From the NCBI RefSeq assembly GCF_047237965.1, contig NZ_JBDFLX010000001.1, forward strand, positions 1,240,001 through 1,304,000: a stretch of 64,000 nucleotides of DNA, in the 5' to 3' direction. Both the position numbers and the translations under genes were made by a program. A model generated the notes under the pieces. It was not told the DNA's origin and did no database searches. It saw only the letters and a program-made list of their open reading frames with translations. Origin of the DNA: Noviherbaspirillum_A sp047237965. Its GTDB lineage: Bacteria; Pseudomonadota; Gammaproteobacteria; Burkholderiales; Burkholderiaceae_D. Numbering within the stretch: the first letter of the stretch is position 1; every line of letters begins with the position of its first letter. Shown here piece after piece: positions 25,597 through 34,306 of this stretch.

Positions 25597-28500
25597 TCAG
25601 GCGAAATCCCTGCTATGGGTGTTGAGCTTCCCCAGCCATGCCGACAGGTCCACCAGCCGCTTGGCCACCAGGTGCTGCACACCCTGCTCGCTCTGCCAGA
25701 TGCCATAGACGCCCAATAGAGAAGCGCCCAGCAGTTCACGCCGCTGCTGGTCCACCAGCGTGGGCCAGACAATCACATTGACCAGGCCGGTTTCATCCTC
25801 CAGCGTGACGAACATGGTGCCATGGGCGGTTTCCGGCCGCTGGCGCACGGTGACGATGCCGCAGCCGCGGGCAAACTGGCCGTTTGCATAGGTATGCAGC
25901 ACATCGGCCGGCATGAAGCGCTTCTCCAGCAGCTTCGCGCGCAGCAAGGCCACCGGATGCCGGCCCAGCGTCAGGCCCAGGCTGCGGTAGTCGCCCAGGA
26001 TGTCCTGCCCTTCCGACGGCGGCGCCAGCGCGGGCATTGGTTCGGCCACCGCCGCCTGGCGCAGCAGGCCCTTGTCCGGCGCACCTGCCACGGCTTGCCA
26101 CAGCGCCTGGCGCCGGTGGCCGGACAGGGCTGACAGCGCATTGGCTGCGGCCAGCGCCTGCAATTCCGTGCGTTCCAGCCGCGCCCGCAGCCCCAGGTCA
26201 TGCAGGTCGGCAAAGGGACGAATCGCGCGCGCCTCCTCGATGCGCCAGCCGGCCTCGCGGCTCAGGCCGCGTACCAGATTCAGGCCCAGACGCACTGACG
26301 GCCGCGTCCGCCCGTTATGGTCGAGGCTGGCATCCCAGCCGCTTTCCATCACATCGACCGGATGCACCTTCACGCCATGCCGGCGCGCATCCTGCACCAG
26401 TTGCGACGGCGAATAGAAACCCATGGGCTGGCTGTTGAGCAGCGCCGCCAGAAAGGCTTCCGGCTCGTGGCACTTGAGCCAGGAACTGACATAGGCCAGC
26501 AGCGCAAAGCTGGCCGCATGGCTTTCCGGGAAGCCATACTCGGCGAATCCCTGTATCTGGCGGAAGATCGCATCGGCAAATTCCTGGGTGTAGCCGCGTT
26601 CGAGCATGCCGGCAATCAGCTTGCCCTCGAATTTCTCCAGCCCGCCCTTGCGCTTCCAGGCCGCCATCGCCCGCCGCAGCTGGTCGGCCTCGCCAGCCGA
26701 AAAGCCGCCGGCCAGCATCGCGATCTGCATCACCTGTTCCTGGAAAATCGGCACGCCCAGGGTGCGCGACAGCGCCTGCTCCATGGCCGGACTCGGATAC
26801 TCGACCGGCTCCAGGCCCTGCCGGCGGCGCAGATAGGGATGGATCATCCCGCCCTGTATCGGACCCGGCCGGATAATGGCGACTTCGATCACCAGGTCGT
26901 AGAAGGTGCGCGGCTTCATGCGGGGCAGCATCGTCATCTGCGCCCGGCTTTCGATCTGGAACACGCCGACGGTGTCGGCCCGGCTGATCATGCGGTAGGT
27001 ATCCGGATCTTCGGACGGAATGTCCTGCAGCTCGAAAGGCTCGCCGCGGCGCTCGGCCGCCAGGTCGAGCGCGCGCCGGATCACCGACAGCATGCCCAGC
27101 GCCAGGATGTCGACCTTCAGCAGACCCAGCGCATCCAGGTCGTCCTTGTCCCATTGCACCACGCTGCGCCTGGCCATGGCGGCATTCTCGATCGGCACCA
27201 GGCGCGACAGGCGGCCACGCGAAATCACGAAGCCGCCCGGATGCTGCGACAAGTGGCGCGGAAAGCCCATCAGCTGCTCGGCCATGGTCCACCACTGCTG
27301 CGCCAGCGTGGCTTCCGGGTCCAGGCCGCATTCGGTGAAGCGCGCCGCTAGCCCGGTCTTGCCATCCCACCAGCGATGCGACTTGGCGATCTGGTCCACC
27401 ACGCCGGCATCCACGCCAAGCGCCTTGCCGACATCCCGCAGCACGCTGCGTGGCCGGTAGCTGATCACCACGCCGGTCAGCGCCGCGCGCAGGCGGCCAT
27501 ACTTGTTATAGATGTACTGGATGACTTGCTCGCGCTCCTGATGTTCGAAATCGACATCGATGTCGGGCGGCTCATTGCGTTCCTTCGAAATGAACCGTTC
27601 GAACAGCAGGTTGCCGCGGGCCGGATCGACTTCGGTGATGCCCAGGCAGTAACAGACCGCGGAATTGGCCGCCGAACCGCGTCCCTGGCACAGGATGCGA
27701 CGGCTGCGCGCAAACCGCACGATGTCATAGACCGTCAGAAAATACGGTTCATAGGACATATAGGCGATCAGCGCCAGTTCATGCTCGATCTGGCTCTGCA
27801 CTTCCGCCGGCACGCCGGCCGGAAACCGGGCATGGGCGCCGATCCAGGTTTCCTGGCGCAGGTAAGTGGCCGCGGTATGGCCGGGCGGCACCAGTTCATC
27901 GGGATACTCATAACGCAGTTCATCCAGCGAAAAGGTACAGCGACGCGCCAGCCGCACGGTTTCCGCCAGCGCCTCCTCGGGATACAGATTGGCCAGCCGC
28001 AGCCGTGCGCGCATGTGCTGTTCGGCATTCTGTGCCAGCGCATAGCCGCATTCGGCCACCGGCTTACCCAGGCGAATAGCGGTCAGCACATCCTGCAAGG
28101 GTTTTCTTGAACGCACATGCATGCAGACATCGCCCGTTGCCGCCAGCGCCATGCCGTATTCGGCCGCCACTGCCTGAAGCTGGGCCCGATGTATTTCATC
28201 CCGGCCCTGGTGCAGCAGCGTCAGCGCCAGCGTGGCCCGCGCGCCGAAGGTCTCGCGCATCCACTGCGCCTGCCGCGCCAATGTGGCGGCCTCCACGCCA
28301 TAAGCTGGCGCCAGCAGCAATTCGCAATCCGGCAGGCCGCGCAAATGGGCCAGCTTTTCCTGCGGCGCGGCCAGGTCGTCCGGATGCAGCAGATAACTTC
28401 CCTTTTCTACCCGCGTACGGGCCAGCGTAATCAGTTCGCACAGATTGCCGTAGCCCTCCCGGTTCTTCGCTAGCGCGATCAGCCGCATATCGCCCACTTT

Positions 28501-28752
28501 CAGCTGGCTGCCGATCAGCAGATGGAAATCATGCTTCTTCGCTTCCACATGGGCGCGCACGACACCGGAGAGCGAACATTCATCCGTTATCGCCAGGGCG
28601 CGGTAGCCCAGCTGCACTGCCCGCGCCACCAGCTCCTCCGGATGGGAAGCACCGCGCAGAAAGCTGAAGTTGGACGCGCACTGCAATTCGGCATAGTCCG
28701 GCAAAGGCATGCTGCCGGCCTGGAGCGGCAATTCAGCCTGCGCCCTGCTCAT
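25597..28752 (-). CDS. dnaE2: Error-prone DNA polymerase DnaE2 (ImuC)
   Basis: A 1051-residue C-family polymerase of the mutasome that copies damaged DNA. It has an N-terminal PHP domain (YAELQCASNFSFLRGASHPE), the polymerase palm with catalytic aspartates in PPDIDVDFEH, the SQHPGGFVIS region, and C-terminal helix-hairpin-helix and OB domains (GCGIVTVRQRPETAHGTMFV). Length is typical for DnaE2 and shorter than replicative DnaE. The ATG at 28752 overlaps the imuB stop (ATGA). Third gene of the SOS-regulated imuA-imuB-dnaE2 operon. Confidence 0.97.
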   Translation of the reverse strand: MSRAQAELPLQAGSMPLPDYAELQCASNFSFLRGASHPEELVARAVQLGYRALAITDECSLSGVVRAHVEAKKHDFHLLIGSQLKVGDMRLIALAKNREGYGNLCELITLARTRVEKGSYLLHPDDLAAPQEKLAHLRGLPDCELLLAPAYGVEAATLARQAQWMRETFGARATLALTLLHQGRDEIHRAQLQAVAAEYGMALAATGDVCMHVRSRKPLQDVLTAIRLGKPVAECGYALAQNAEQHMRARLRLANLYPEEALAETVRLARRCTFSLDELRYEYPDELVPPGHTAATYLRQETWIGAHARFPAGVPAEVQSQIEHELALIAYMSYEPYFLTVYDIVRFARSRRILCQGRGSAANSAVCYCLGITEVDPARGNLLFERFISKERNEPPDIDVDFEHQEREQVIQYIYNKYGRLRAALTGVVISYRPRSVLRDVGKALGVDAGVVDQIAKSHRWWDGKTGLAARFTECGLDPEATLAQQWWTMAEQLMGFPRHLSQHPGGFVISRGRLSRLVPIENAAMARRSVVQWDKDDLDALGLLKVDILALGMLSVIRRALDLAAERRGEPFELQDIPSEDPDTYRMISRADTVGVFQIESRAQMTMLPRMKPRTFYDLVIEVAIIRPGPIQGGMIHPYLRRRQGLEPVEYPSPAMEQALSRTLGVPIFQEQVMQIAMLAGGFSAGEADQLRRAMAAWKRKGGLEKFEGKLIAGMLERGYTQEFADAIFRQIQGFAEYGFPESHAASFALLAYVSSWLKCHEPEAFLAALLNSQPMGFYSPSQLVQDARRHGVKVHPVDVMESGWDASLDHNGRTRPSVRLGLNLVRGLSREAGWRIEEARAIRPFADLHDLGLRARLERTELQALAAANALSALSGHRRQALWQAVAGAPDKGLLRQAAVAEPMPALAPPSEGQDILGDYRSLGLTLGRHPVALLRAKLLEKRFMPADVLHTYANGQFARGCGIVTVRQRPETAHGTMFVTLEDETGLVNVIVWPTLVDQQRRELLGASLLGVYGIWQSEQGVQHLVAKRLVDLSAWLGKLNTHSRDFA

Positions 28753-30215
28753 GCGAACAAGCCATGCAGAAACCAGCGCCACTCTTCCCCCAGCCGCTCC
28801 CGGTAAATCCAGTAGCAGGCCTGGTCTTCCCCCTGCGCCATGAAATAGTCACGGACCGCACAATTGGCATCCCACCAACCGCTTTCTATGCGCTCCGGCG
28901 AGGTCAGCAATTTCAGCGGGGAGCCATAAAATGGTCGGTGATCGCGCACCAGTAAGGGTAAGGGCTTTTCCAGCAACCAGAACGGACGCTCCACATCGGG
29001 CGGCGCCAGCGGCGCGTTCGCTGATGGGCCTGCAGGCAGCCAATGATTTCGGATTTCAGGGCGGTAGTCAGCTATCGGCGCTGACATCAATACATTTTCC
29101 TTGCCAAGCCGAGCGGTCAACAGCTCAATCAGCCGGTGATAATCTGCCACATTGCCACCTGGCTCGGGAAACAGCGACTCGGTCGGTGGCGCCATGGCTT
29201 GCAGACGGCTTGCCACCAGCCGAAGTGCGATCACAGGCCCAGTCAGTTCCAGGCGTCCCAGCCGTTCCTTCAGCAGCCGCACCAGGTGATCCTCGCGCCA
29301 TGCGGCTTCCGCCAGCGTGATTTCAAGCGCGCTTGGCGCCACCGCCTGCCGGCCGCGCTCATGCTCCAGTAAAAGCACGAAGCACGACACGGCTAGTTGC
29401 CGCGCATTCAGCCATCCCACCATCTGCAGCACCAGCCGGCGGGCGGCAAACAATACCGCCTCCGCCTGCTCTACCCGCTCCGGCAATTCAAGCCGGGTAT
29501 CGAACTGCTGCGGCGCCTCCACCCAGTCATACAGTTCGGGCGCTTCACCGTATGCCTTATCCAATTGTTCGATCAACGTCGCCCCACAGCGACGCTGCAA
29601 GCCGGCGCGCGGCAAGCCACGCAACTGGCCCAGGGTCGTGCATCCGATGCCCTCCAGCCAGTCGGCATGCGGCTTCGTGGCCGGCAGCAGCAAGGTCGGC
29701 AAGGCATTGAGCCGGCGCGCCATGCCAGGCTGGCGAATGCTGCGGCGCAACCTGATCTGGGCGGCGTGAGCGAACAGCAAGGCGGCCTGTGCGGTAGGCG
29801 CCATCCCGAGCCTGGCCGAATAACCCATCTGCAACACACTGCCCCGCACCCGGCGGCACAAGGCAAGACGGCCACCGAAGGCGGCCAGGCTGGCGCTGAC
29901 ATCCAGCACCAGGCTGGCCGCATCCACCAGGGCCACTTCGGGCGTGTATTGCAGCAGGCTCAGCGCCACACCATCCAGCGCACTGCGTTCGCGCTCGCTG
30001 TCACGCTGATGCAGCCTGGCATCCGGGGCCAGGGCAGTCACGCCGCCGCTGCGCATGCCGGGACGAATGCCTGCCTGGCGGGCATATTCGCACAAGGCAA
30101 TCACCTGGCCATGCTCGACCACCACGTTCGGCGTCAGATCCAATGCATCAGACCAGCGCAGGCGAAATACTTCGAGTGGCAACAAGGGCAAGTGCATGCC
30201 TATCCATAGACGCAT
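28749..30215 (-). CDS. imuB: ImuB, inactive Y-family polymerase subunit of the mutasome
   Basis: A 488-residue Y-family polymerase-like protein that acts as the hub linking ImuA, DnaE2 and the sliding clamp. It starts MRLWIGMHLPLLPLEVF, typical of ImuB, where the acidic catalytic residue of active Y-polymerases is not conserved. An HhH-like region (LEGIGCTTLGQLRGLPRAGL) follows near residue 190. It overlaps the end of imuA by 68 bases, an unusually long overlap; an internal ATG at 30197 would shorten it but fits the family less well. Confidence 0.94.
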   Translation of the reverse strand: MRLWIGMHLPLLPLEVFRLRWSDALDLTPNVVVEHGQVIALCEYARQAGIRPGMRSGGVTALAPDARLHQRDSERERSALDGVALSLLQYTPEVALVDAASLVLDVSASLAAFGGRLALCRRVRGSVLQMGYSARLGMAPTAQAALLFAHAAQIRLRRSIRQPGMARRLNALPTLLLPATKPHADWLEGIGCTTLGQLRGLPRAGLQRRCGATLIEQLDKAYGEAPELYDWVEAPQQFDTRLELPERVEQAEAVLFAARRLVLQMVGWLNARQLAVSCFVLLLEHERGRQAVAPSALEITLAEAAWREDHLVRLLKERLGRLELTGPVIALRLVASRLQAMAPPTESLFPEPGGNVADYHRLIELLTARLGKENVLMSAPIADYRPEIRNHWLPAGPSANAPLAPPDVERPFWLLEKPLPLLVRDHRPFYGSPLKLLTSPERIESGWWDANCAVRDYFMAQGEDQACYWIYRERLGEEWRWFLHGLFA

Positions 30216-30903
30216 GATGGGAACGGGTCGATGTGAGGGAAAGCGCGGCCTCTGGCCTGAGCGCCAGGTAAACAGGCCGGTCGACTACCGGGCCGCGTCG
30301 CTTGATGATGTCGATGGCGATGCCGGCCGGCGCCGGCCGCAGTCCAAGTCGCAAGGGCGCCGGCGACGCATGTTCGGCTGCCGACAGCGGACGCAGCACC
30401 CAGAACATGGTGGTCGACCCCTGGGCCGCCAGATGCAGACGGCGCAGCGCTTCGGTACGGATCTGTGGCTGCCAGAACAGCAAGGCACCGCAACTGCCAT
30501 TGCGCAATATCTGCTCCGCGCTCCAGAGCGCATCCGCGGTGCTGGCCGTTTTGAGCCACAGAAAGCGGTCAGCGGGCAGTCCCCAATGCGACCAGGCCGC
30601 TGCCTGCGGCAAATGCGGTGGCTGCACCATGACAATACGGCGCTGCTTGCCTATCGCACACAATGCCGGCTTCAGCAGGCGCATCTCGCCTATGCCTGCC
30701 TGCTGAAGCAATAGTTCGATCAGCGTAGAGGAAGGCCAACCACCATTAGGCAATTCCCGGTCCAGACCTGCATAGCCGGTAGGGGTGACAGCGGCCTGAC
30801 ATGAACCCATCTGGTTGGCCCGCCAGACGGAATGGGCAATATTCCTGTCGAGCGCAGCGGTGACTGCGGCAGCCGACATGGTGCGTGAGGTTGACCCGGA
30901 CAT
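30148..30903 (-). CDS. imuA: ImuA, RecA-like translesion accessory protein
   Basis: A 251-residue ImuA with a degenerate RecA-like fold: GYAGLDRELPNGGWPSSTLIE is the family landmark at the position of the nucleotide loop, here lacking a normal Walker A lysine, followed by RRIVMVQPPH. It inhibits or tunes recombination in favour of translesion synthesis in studied species. The ATG at 30903 has an AGGAG ribosome site. A LexA box lies 51 bases upstream. Confidence 0.93.
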   Translation of the reverse strand: MSGSTSRTMSAAAVTAALDRNIAHSVWRANQMGSCQAAVTPTGYAGLDRELPNGGWPSSTLIELLLQQAGIGEMRLLKPALCAIGKQRRIVMVQPPHLPQAAAWSHWGLPADRFLWLKTASTADALWSAEQILRNGSCGALLFWQPQIRTEALRRLHLAAQGSTTMFWVLRPLSAAEHASPAPLRLGLRPAPAGIAIDIIKRRGPVVDRPVYLALRPEAALSLTSTRSHHASMDRHALALVATRSISPALV

Positions 30904-30953
30904 GAGCAACTCCTGGTGATGTCATGATGCACGTACGCACAGGCGTGCTTTTA

Positions 30954-30969
30954 CTGTACAAATATACAG
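30954..30969 (-). promoter_or_regulatory. LexA (SOS) box of the imuA-imuB-dnaE2 operon
   Basis: CTGT-N8-ACAG with an AT-rich middle (CTGTACAAATATACAG), a full match to the gamma/betaproteobacterial LexA consensus. Its placement just upstream of imuA agrees with the known SOS control of this operon. Confidence 0.9.
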
Positions 30970-31076
30970 TATAACTCATGTCAGTTCAGCAGCATTCACC
31001 CAGGAAACACTAATAACTTTTGTACGAAATCAAATACCCGTGCGGATGGAACCCGTTCCGCAGGGATATGGCAGCG

Positions 31077-32426
31077 TCATGCGTCGGCTTCCCCTTCTTC
31101 GCTTATTGCTATCGGCATCACATCGACGGTGATGATGGTCTGCGATATGGACTTGCCTATGCTGGCCAGATAGAGCATGTCCTGTAAGGTCTGTTGACGT
31201 CTGGCAGTGGCCGGCGTGTCCTGCCTGCTCCCTACTCTGCTCATTTTTTTTGTCTTTCCCACTACAGGAGACGCATCGGCATCGTGCTTGGCTGCGCTGG
31301 AATGCATTCCGCGCGGTTGCGCTACACGGCTTTTCGCGGAGGCACGCATGGAACGGCCGTCATTGGCATTACATGCCACGAGGACAGGCCGGCTGGGGCT
31401 GTCGGGCGGTCGCGGAATAGGCACGGTCGCTGCCTGGCGTCCCGCCTGCAAGGAAGGCGCATGACTGGCATGCCCGAGCGGCAACGGAGAAAACTCTGGC
31501 TGCAGACTGGCCGGAGAAGGACTGACAGGAGATCGCGGACTTCTTGGCTTGCGCGCACGCCTGGCTTGCGCCTGTTTTTCCGGCTGCAAACCGTTAACCA
31601 GCCAGTCAACCGCGGCAACCCATTCAAAGCTGTGCTCATTGATCAGGCCATTTTTTCTCGCCATTCGCCAGCGGTCGATGAAGAGGTACAGCAAATCGCC
31701 TTTCATCGCGGCGTGCAGATCGTCGAAAAGCCTGTTCTTGTCGCCGTTTTGAAGGTTTCTCTCTTCAGCAAGGAAATTGGACGCAACCGCCCTGAACAGG
31801 GTAATGCAGCACAAGATTTTTTCACTATCCTGACTCTGGTCCTGCTGCTGCAACAGCAGGGGCAGGCTTTCCCCCGTCCCGGCAAGCGTGCAAAAATCAT
31901 GAAGCCGGACACGATATTCATTATGGGTAGCGGCCAGACCGACGGCGCCGGTCTTGAGCAGGCCGGAAGATTTGACGGGTTTGACCGGAGAATGCAGAAA
32001 CGAGCGTTTCCTGCCGCCGCTGGCGAGAAGCGTGATATCGCTGAAGACCTGGGATACCTTAATGTCATGCCGGCCTGGACGGGCAGCTCTTTGCTGCAGC
32101 CTCCGCACTGCCAAACGGCCTGGCGATCCCATCCGTTTCAGTCGTTCAGGGGTGAGATTATCTGCTGCATGAAGCAGCGCGCTTTTCACGACTGCACGTT
32201 CGCTGTCAATCTCGCCACGGGAAAAAATCCGCCTGATGATGGCATCCGAACGAGGTTGTATATACAGGCTGAAATTGGCAACCTGACGAACGCCGCGCAG
32301 CCTGTCGCCATCCGCCGCGCCGGCTACCAGATCCTGAAGATGACTGCACTTGATCTCGTCATCCTGAATGCGGAGTGTGACTTTTTTTTCGGTGGCATTG
32401 AGAATAGGAATGTTATGGCTGATCAT
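31077..32426 (-). CDS. Unrecognised 449-residue protein, putative secreted cargo
   Basis: No family is recognised. Residues 1-100 are mixed, with TLRIQDDEIKCSHLQDLV. The middle (~170-290) looks mostly helical (EKILCCITLFRAVASNFLAE, then FIDRWRMARKNGLINEHSFEW). Residues ~290-410 are Pro/Ser/Arg-rich and probably disordered, and the end is acidic. There is no signal peptide or membrane helix. CGGAG precedes the ATG. It is the last gene of a four-gene minus-strand cluster containing a CesT-like chaperone and has lower GC than neighbours. A secreted effector is the leading guess, on context only. Confidence 0.65.
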   Translation of the reverse strand: MISHNIPILNATEKKVTLRIQDDEIKCSHLQDLVAGAADGDRLRGVRQVANFSLYIQPRSDAIIRRIFSRGEIDSERAVVKSALLHAADNLTPERLKRMGSPGRLAVRRLQQRAARPGRHDIKVSQVFSDITLLASGGRKRSFLHSPVKPVKSSGLLKTGAVGLAATHNEYRVRLHDFCTLAGTGESLPLLLQQQDQSQDSEKILCCITLFRAVASNFLAEERNLQNGDKNRLFDDLHAAMKGDLLYLFIDRWRMARKNGLINEHSFEWVAAVDWLVNGLQPEKQAQARRARKPRSPRSPVSPSPASLQPEFSPLPLGHASHAPSLQAGRQAATVPIPRPPDSPSRPVLVACNANDGRSMRASAKSRVAQPRGMHSSAAKHDADASPVVGKTKKMSRVGSRQDTPATARRQQTLQDMLYLASIGKSISQTIITVDVMPIAISEEGEADA

Positions 32427-32541
32427 CGGGCGCTCCGGCAGGCAGTGAGCGACTGGCCGACGCTGTTAGCCTACCTTCAATGCCGCTGGCCAGCCGCATG
32501 GAGCGGCTGTGTAACCCGGATGAAAAGCTGGTTCAGCTGAC

Positions 32542-32994
32542 TCACACCATCGACGGACGATTACGCCAACCGTTTTGCTCAAGCAGCGAGCGCATTTCGC
32601 CCGCCTGGTCGGACAAGGATTCCGGCGCGCCATTTGAAGCGAACAGGGCACCCGTTCCATTGACATCATTGAATTGCAAAGCCGTGCTTTGCACCACATT
32701 CGCTGCGCCATCCTTTGCCTGGTCTTCCTGGAACAAGTTCAGGCTCTCCGGGTCCACAGGCTTGTCAGACACGTTACGCCTGAAAAGGAATTTCTCTATG
32801 TTCGACAATGAAAAGCTGTCCGGCCGCGTAATGACCAGATTTGCAGTGGGTGCCGCCGGTACTATCTTCCCGGCCGGATCGTCCGGTTGACTATCCTGCT
32901 TCTTCTCCAAATCAACATCGTATTCCCGCAACTTCACCTCACGCCAGGGCATTGCCTCCTCGGCTTTCTTGATCAAATAATTAAAACTGGACAT
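32542..32994 (-). CDS. Unrecognised 150-residue protein in the chaperone cluster
   Basis: The hydrophilic product starts MSSFNYLIKKAEEAMPWREV and is rich in Asn, Asp, Ser and Gln, with little predicted structure beyond a short helix near SNIEKFLFRRNV. It has a GAGGAAG ribosome site. The start at 32994 is preferred over one 45 bases upstream that has no ribosome site. It lies 99 bases after the chaperone gene, so it may be cognate cargo, or a small regulator. No cysteines or catalytic motif stand out. Confidence 0.6.
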   Translation of the reverse strand: MSSFNYLIKKAEEAMPWREVKLREYDVDLEKKQDSQPDDPAGKIVPAAPTANLVITRPDSFSLSNIEKFLFRRNVSDKPVDPESLNLFQEDQAKDGAANVVQSTALQFNDVNGTGALFASNGAPESLSDQAGEMRSLLEQNGWRNRPSMV

Positions 32995-33093
32995 GATGTG
33001 CTTCCTCAAGTGAAGAAATCGAAAAGAAAGTGACTGCACAAAAACTGGTCAGCGGTCTTGAGACAGGCGCGCAGCCCTTCTTTCAGTAACGGT

Positions 33094-33558
33094 TCAAACG
33101 AAGCTGCTCAGCCCTGGCAGCGCTCGCAAGGCACTCGAATCAGCGACCCCTGTTTGAGCAATGTAACTACGCCAGGCCTGGGCAACCTGGGAACACCTGC
33201 GTAGTTCTTCTTGAAATTTTTTCAGTTCAGGCTCTGTACTGCGCCATTCGCACAAAAGCGTCGCGCCACCTTCAGGACCGCCCAACGCCATGGTCAGACC
33301 GGCGTTTTCCTGCCACAGCAGGTTGTATGCGAGCATTAACTGGCAAACCTCAAGGCGTCGTTCCGGGGCAGGCATGCCCAGTTCCGTCGAGAGAACCAGT
33401 CGATCGGGGTCAGCCGCATATTCGATGAACAGGATGGACATATCATCCAGTTGAAGCGCCCAGCTATCTTCTCCATGCTGCACCACGGCATCGATATCAG
33501 GCGTTTGCGGACCAATTTCCTGCATGATCAACTGGACTGTGTCACGGTATGCTGGCAT
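33094..33558 (-). CDS. CesT-family type III secretion chaperone
   Basis: A 154-residue acidic protein with the type III effector-chaperone pattern: a leading helix, strands SWALQLDDMSILFIEYA and RLVLSTELGMPAPE, the central helix VCQLMLAYNLLWQENAG with the usual L-x-x-N-x-L spacing, strand TMALGGPEGGATLLCEW, and a C-terminal helix (FQEELRRCSQVAQAWRSYI). AGGAG precedes the ATG. Flanking unrecognised genes on the same strand are candidate cargo. Assigned from the fold pattern, more convincing than the copy at 21.5 kb. Confidence 0.85.
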   Translation of the reverse strand: MPAYRDTVQLIMQEIGPQTPDIDAVVQHGEDSWALQLDDMSILFIEYAADPDRLVLSTELGMPAPERRLEVCQLMLAYNLLWQENAGLTMALGGPEGGATLLCEWRSTEPELKKFQEELRRCSQVAQAWRSYIAQTGVADSSALRALPGLSSFV

Positions 33559-33625
33559 GGCGCTCCTGGCTGGTCAAAAAATTCCGGCCGGTGGCCGCGG
33601 ACGAGCCATGTGTGCAAATCAGGCG

Positions 33626-34168
33626 CTAATCGGTTCCAGCATCTTCAAGCTTGCCGTGCACTTTTCCTGACCCTGGGAGCAGGAACAATTTGTCGATGAG
33701 ATGTTCGATCGCTTGTACCTGGTCCGGCATCAACCCTGACGGAGATGGGTCGTCACACTCGCCGTCAGGGTGTGAAAAATAGTGTTGGCGGTGTCCTGGC
33801 AAGGAAGGGCCAGGCACGGGATTCATGGTTTTTCTGTAAATCCTGGACAGGATTGTTAGCGGCGGTGATAGCCATCCAATGCGCGCGCCATAATCGCCCT
33901 CAAATTGCTCTTCAACATTGCGCAGCCATTCAACAGCACCCGGCATGCCGGCTACCTGCTGCAGGACGACGTCAACAGCTACCCGTGCCGCCAGGCGCTC
34001 ACGCAGCGGGATAGCGTTGGCACCCGCGGCGCCTGCGTCGGCTGCATACAGCATTACCACGCCTTCTTCCCGAGGCACGCCACCAAGCATGCTGTCGGGC
34101 GGCGAGGATTGAATAAAAAGCGCCAGTTCCTCTACTGTCGTACAGGTAGTTACAGCCAGTTGCCCCAT
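33626..34168 (-). CDS. Unrecognised 180-residue protein, first gene of the chaperone cluster
   Basis: The product begins MGQLAVTTCTTVEELALFI and contains a probable mixed alpha/beta domain to residue ~110 (VVMLYAADAGAAGANAIPLRE in part, then VVLQQVAGMPGAVEWLRNVE). The tail is Pro/Gly/His-rich with no clear structure. There is no membrane helix. GGGGAG precedes the ATG. It may be another substrate, a regulator or a second atypical chaperone; nothing decisive is visible. The chaperone gene follows after 67 bases. Confidence 0.6.
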   Translation of the reverse strand: MGQLAVTTCTTVEELALFIQSSPPDSMLGGVPREEGVVMLYAADAGAAGANAIPLRERLAARVAVDVVLQQVAGMPGAVEWLRNVEEQFEGDYGARIGWLSPPLTILSRIYRKTMNPVPGPSLPGHRQHYFSHPDGECDDPSPSGLMPDQVQAIEHLIDKLFLLPGSGKVHGKLEDAGTD

Positions 34169-34306
34169 TCGCTCCCCTCACTCATCTACTGCAAGCGTTT
34201 TGCCAAGCACAGCCAACGTAAGAAAAATCGGAAGGTATTTGTACAACCACTTATTTTGTGCGATATATGAAAATCAGTGCATTTAACGCACTAACCGGGT
34301 GTTATT

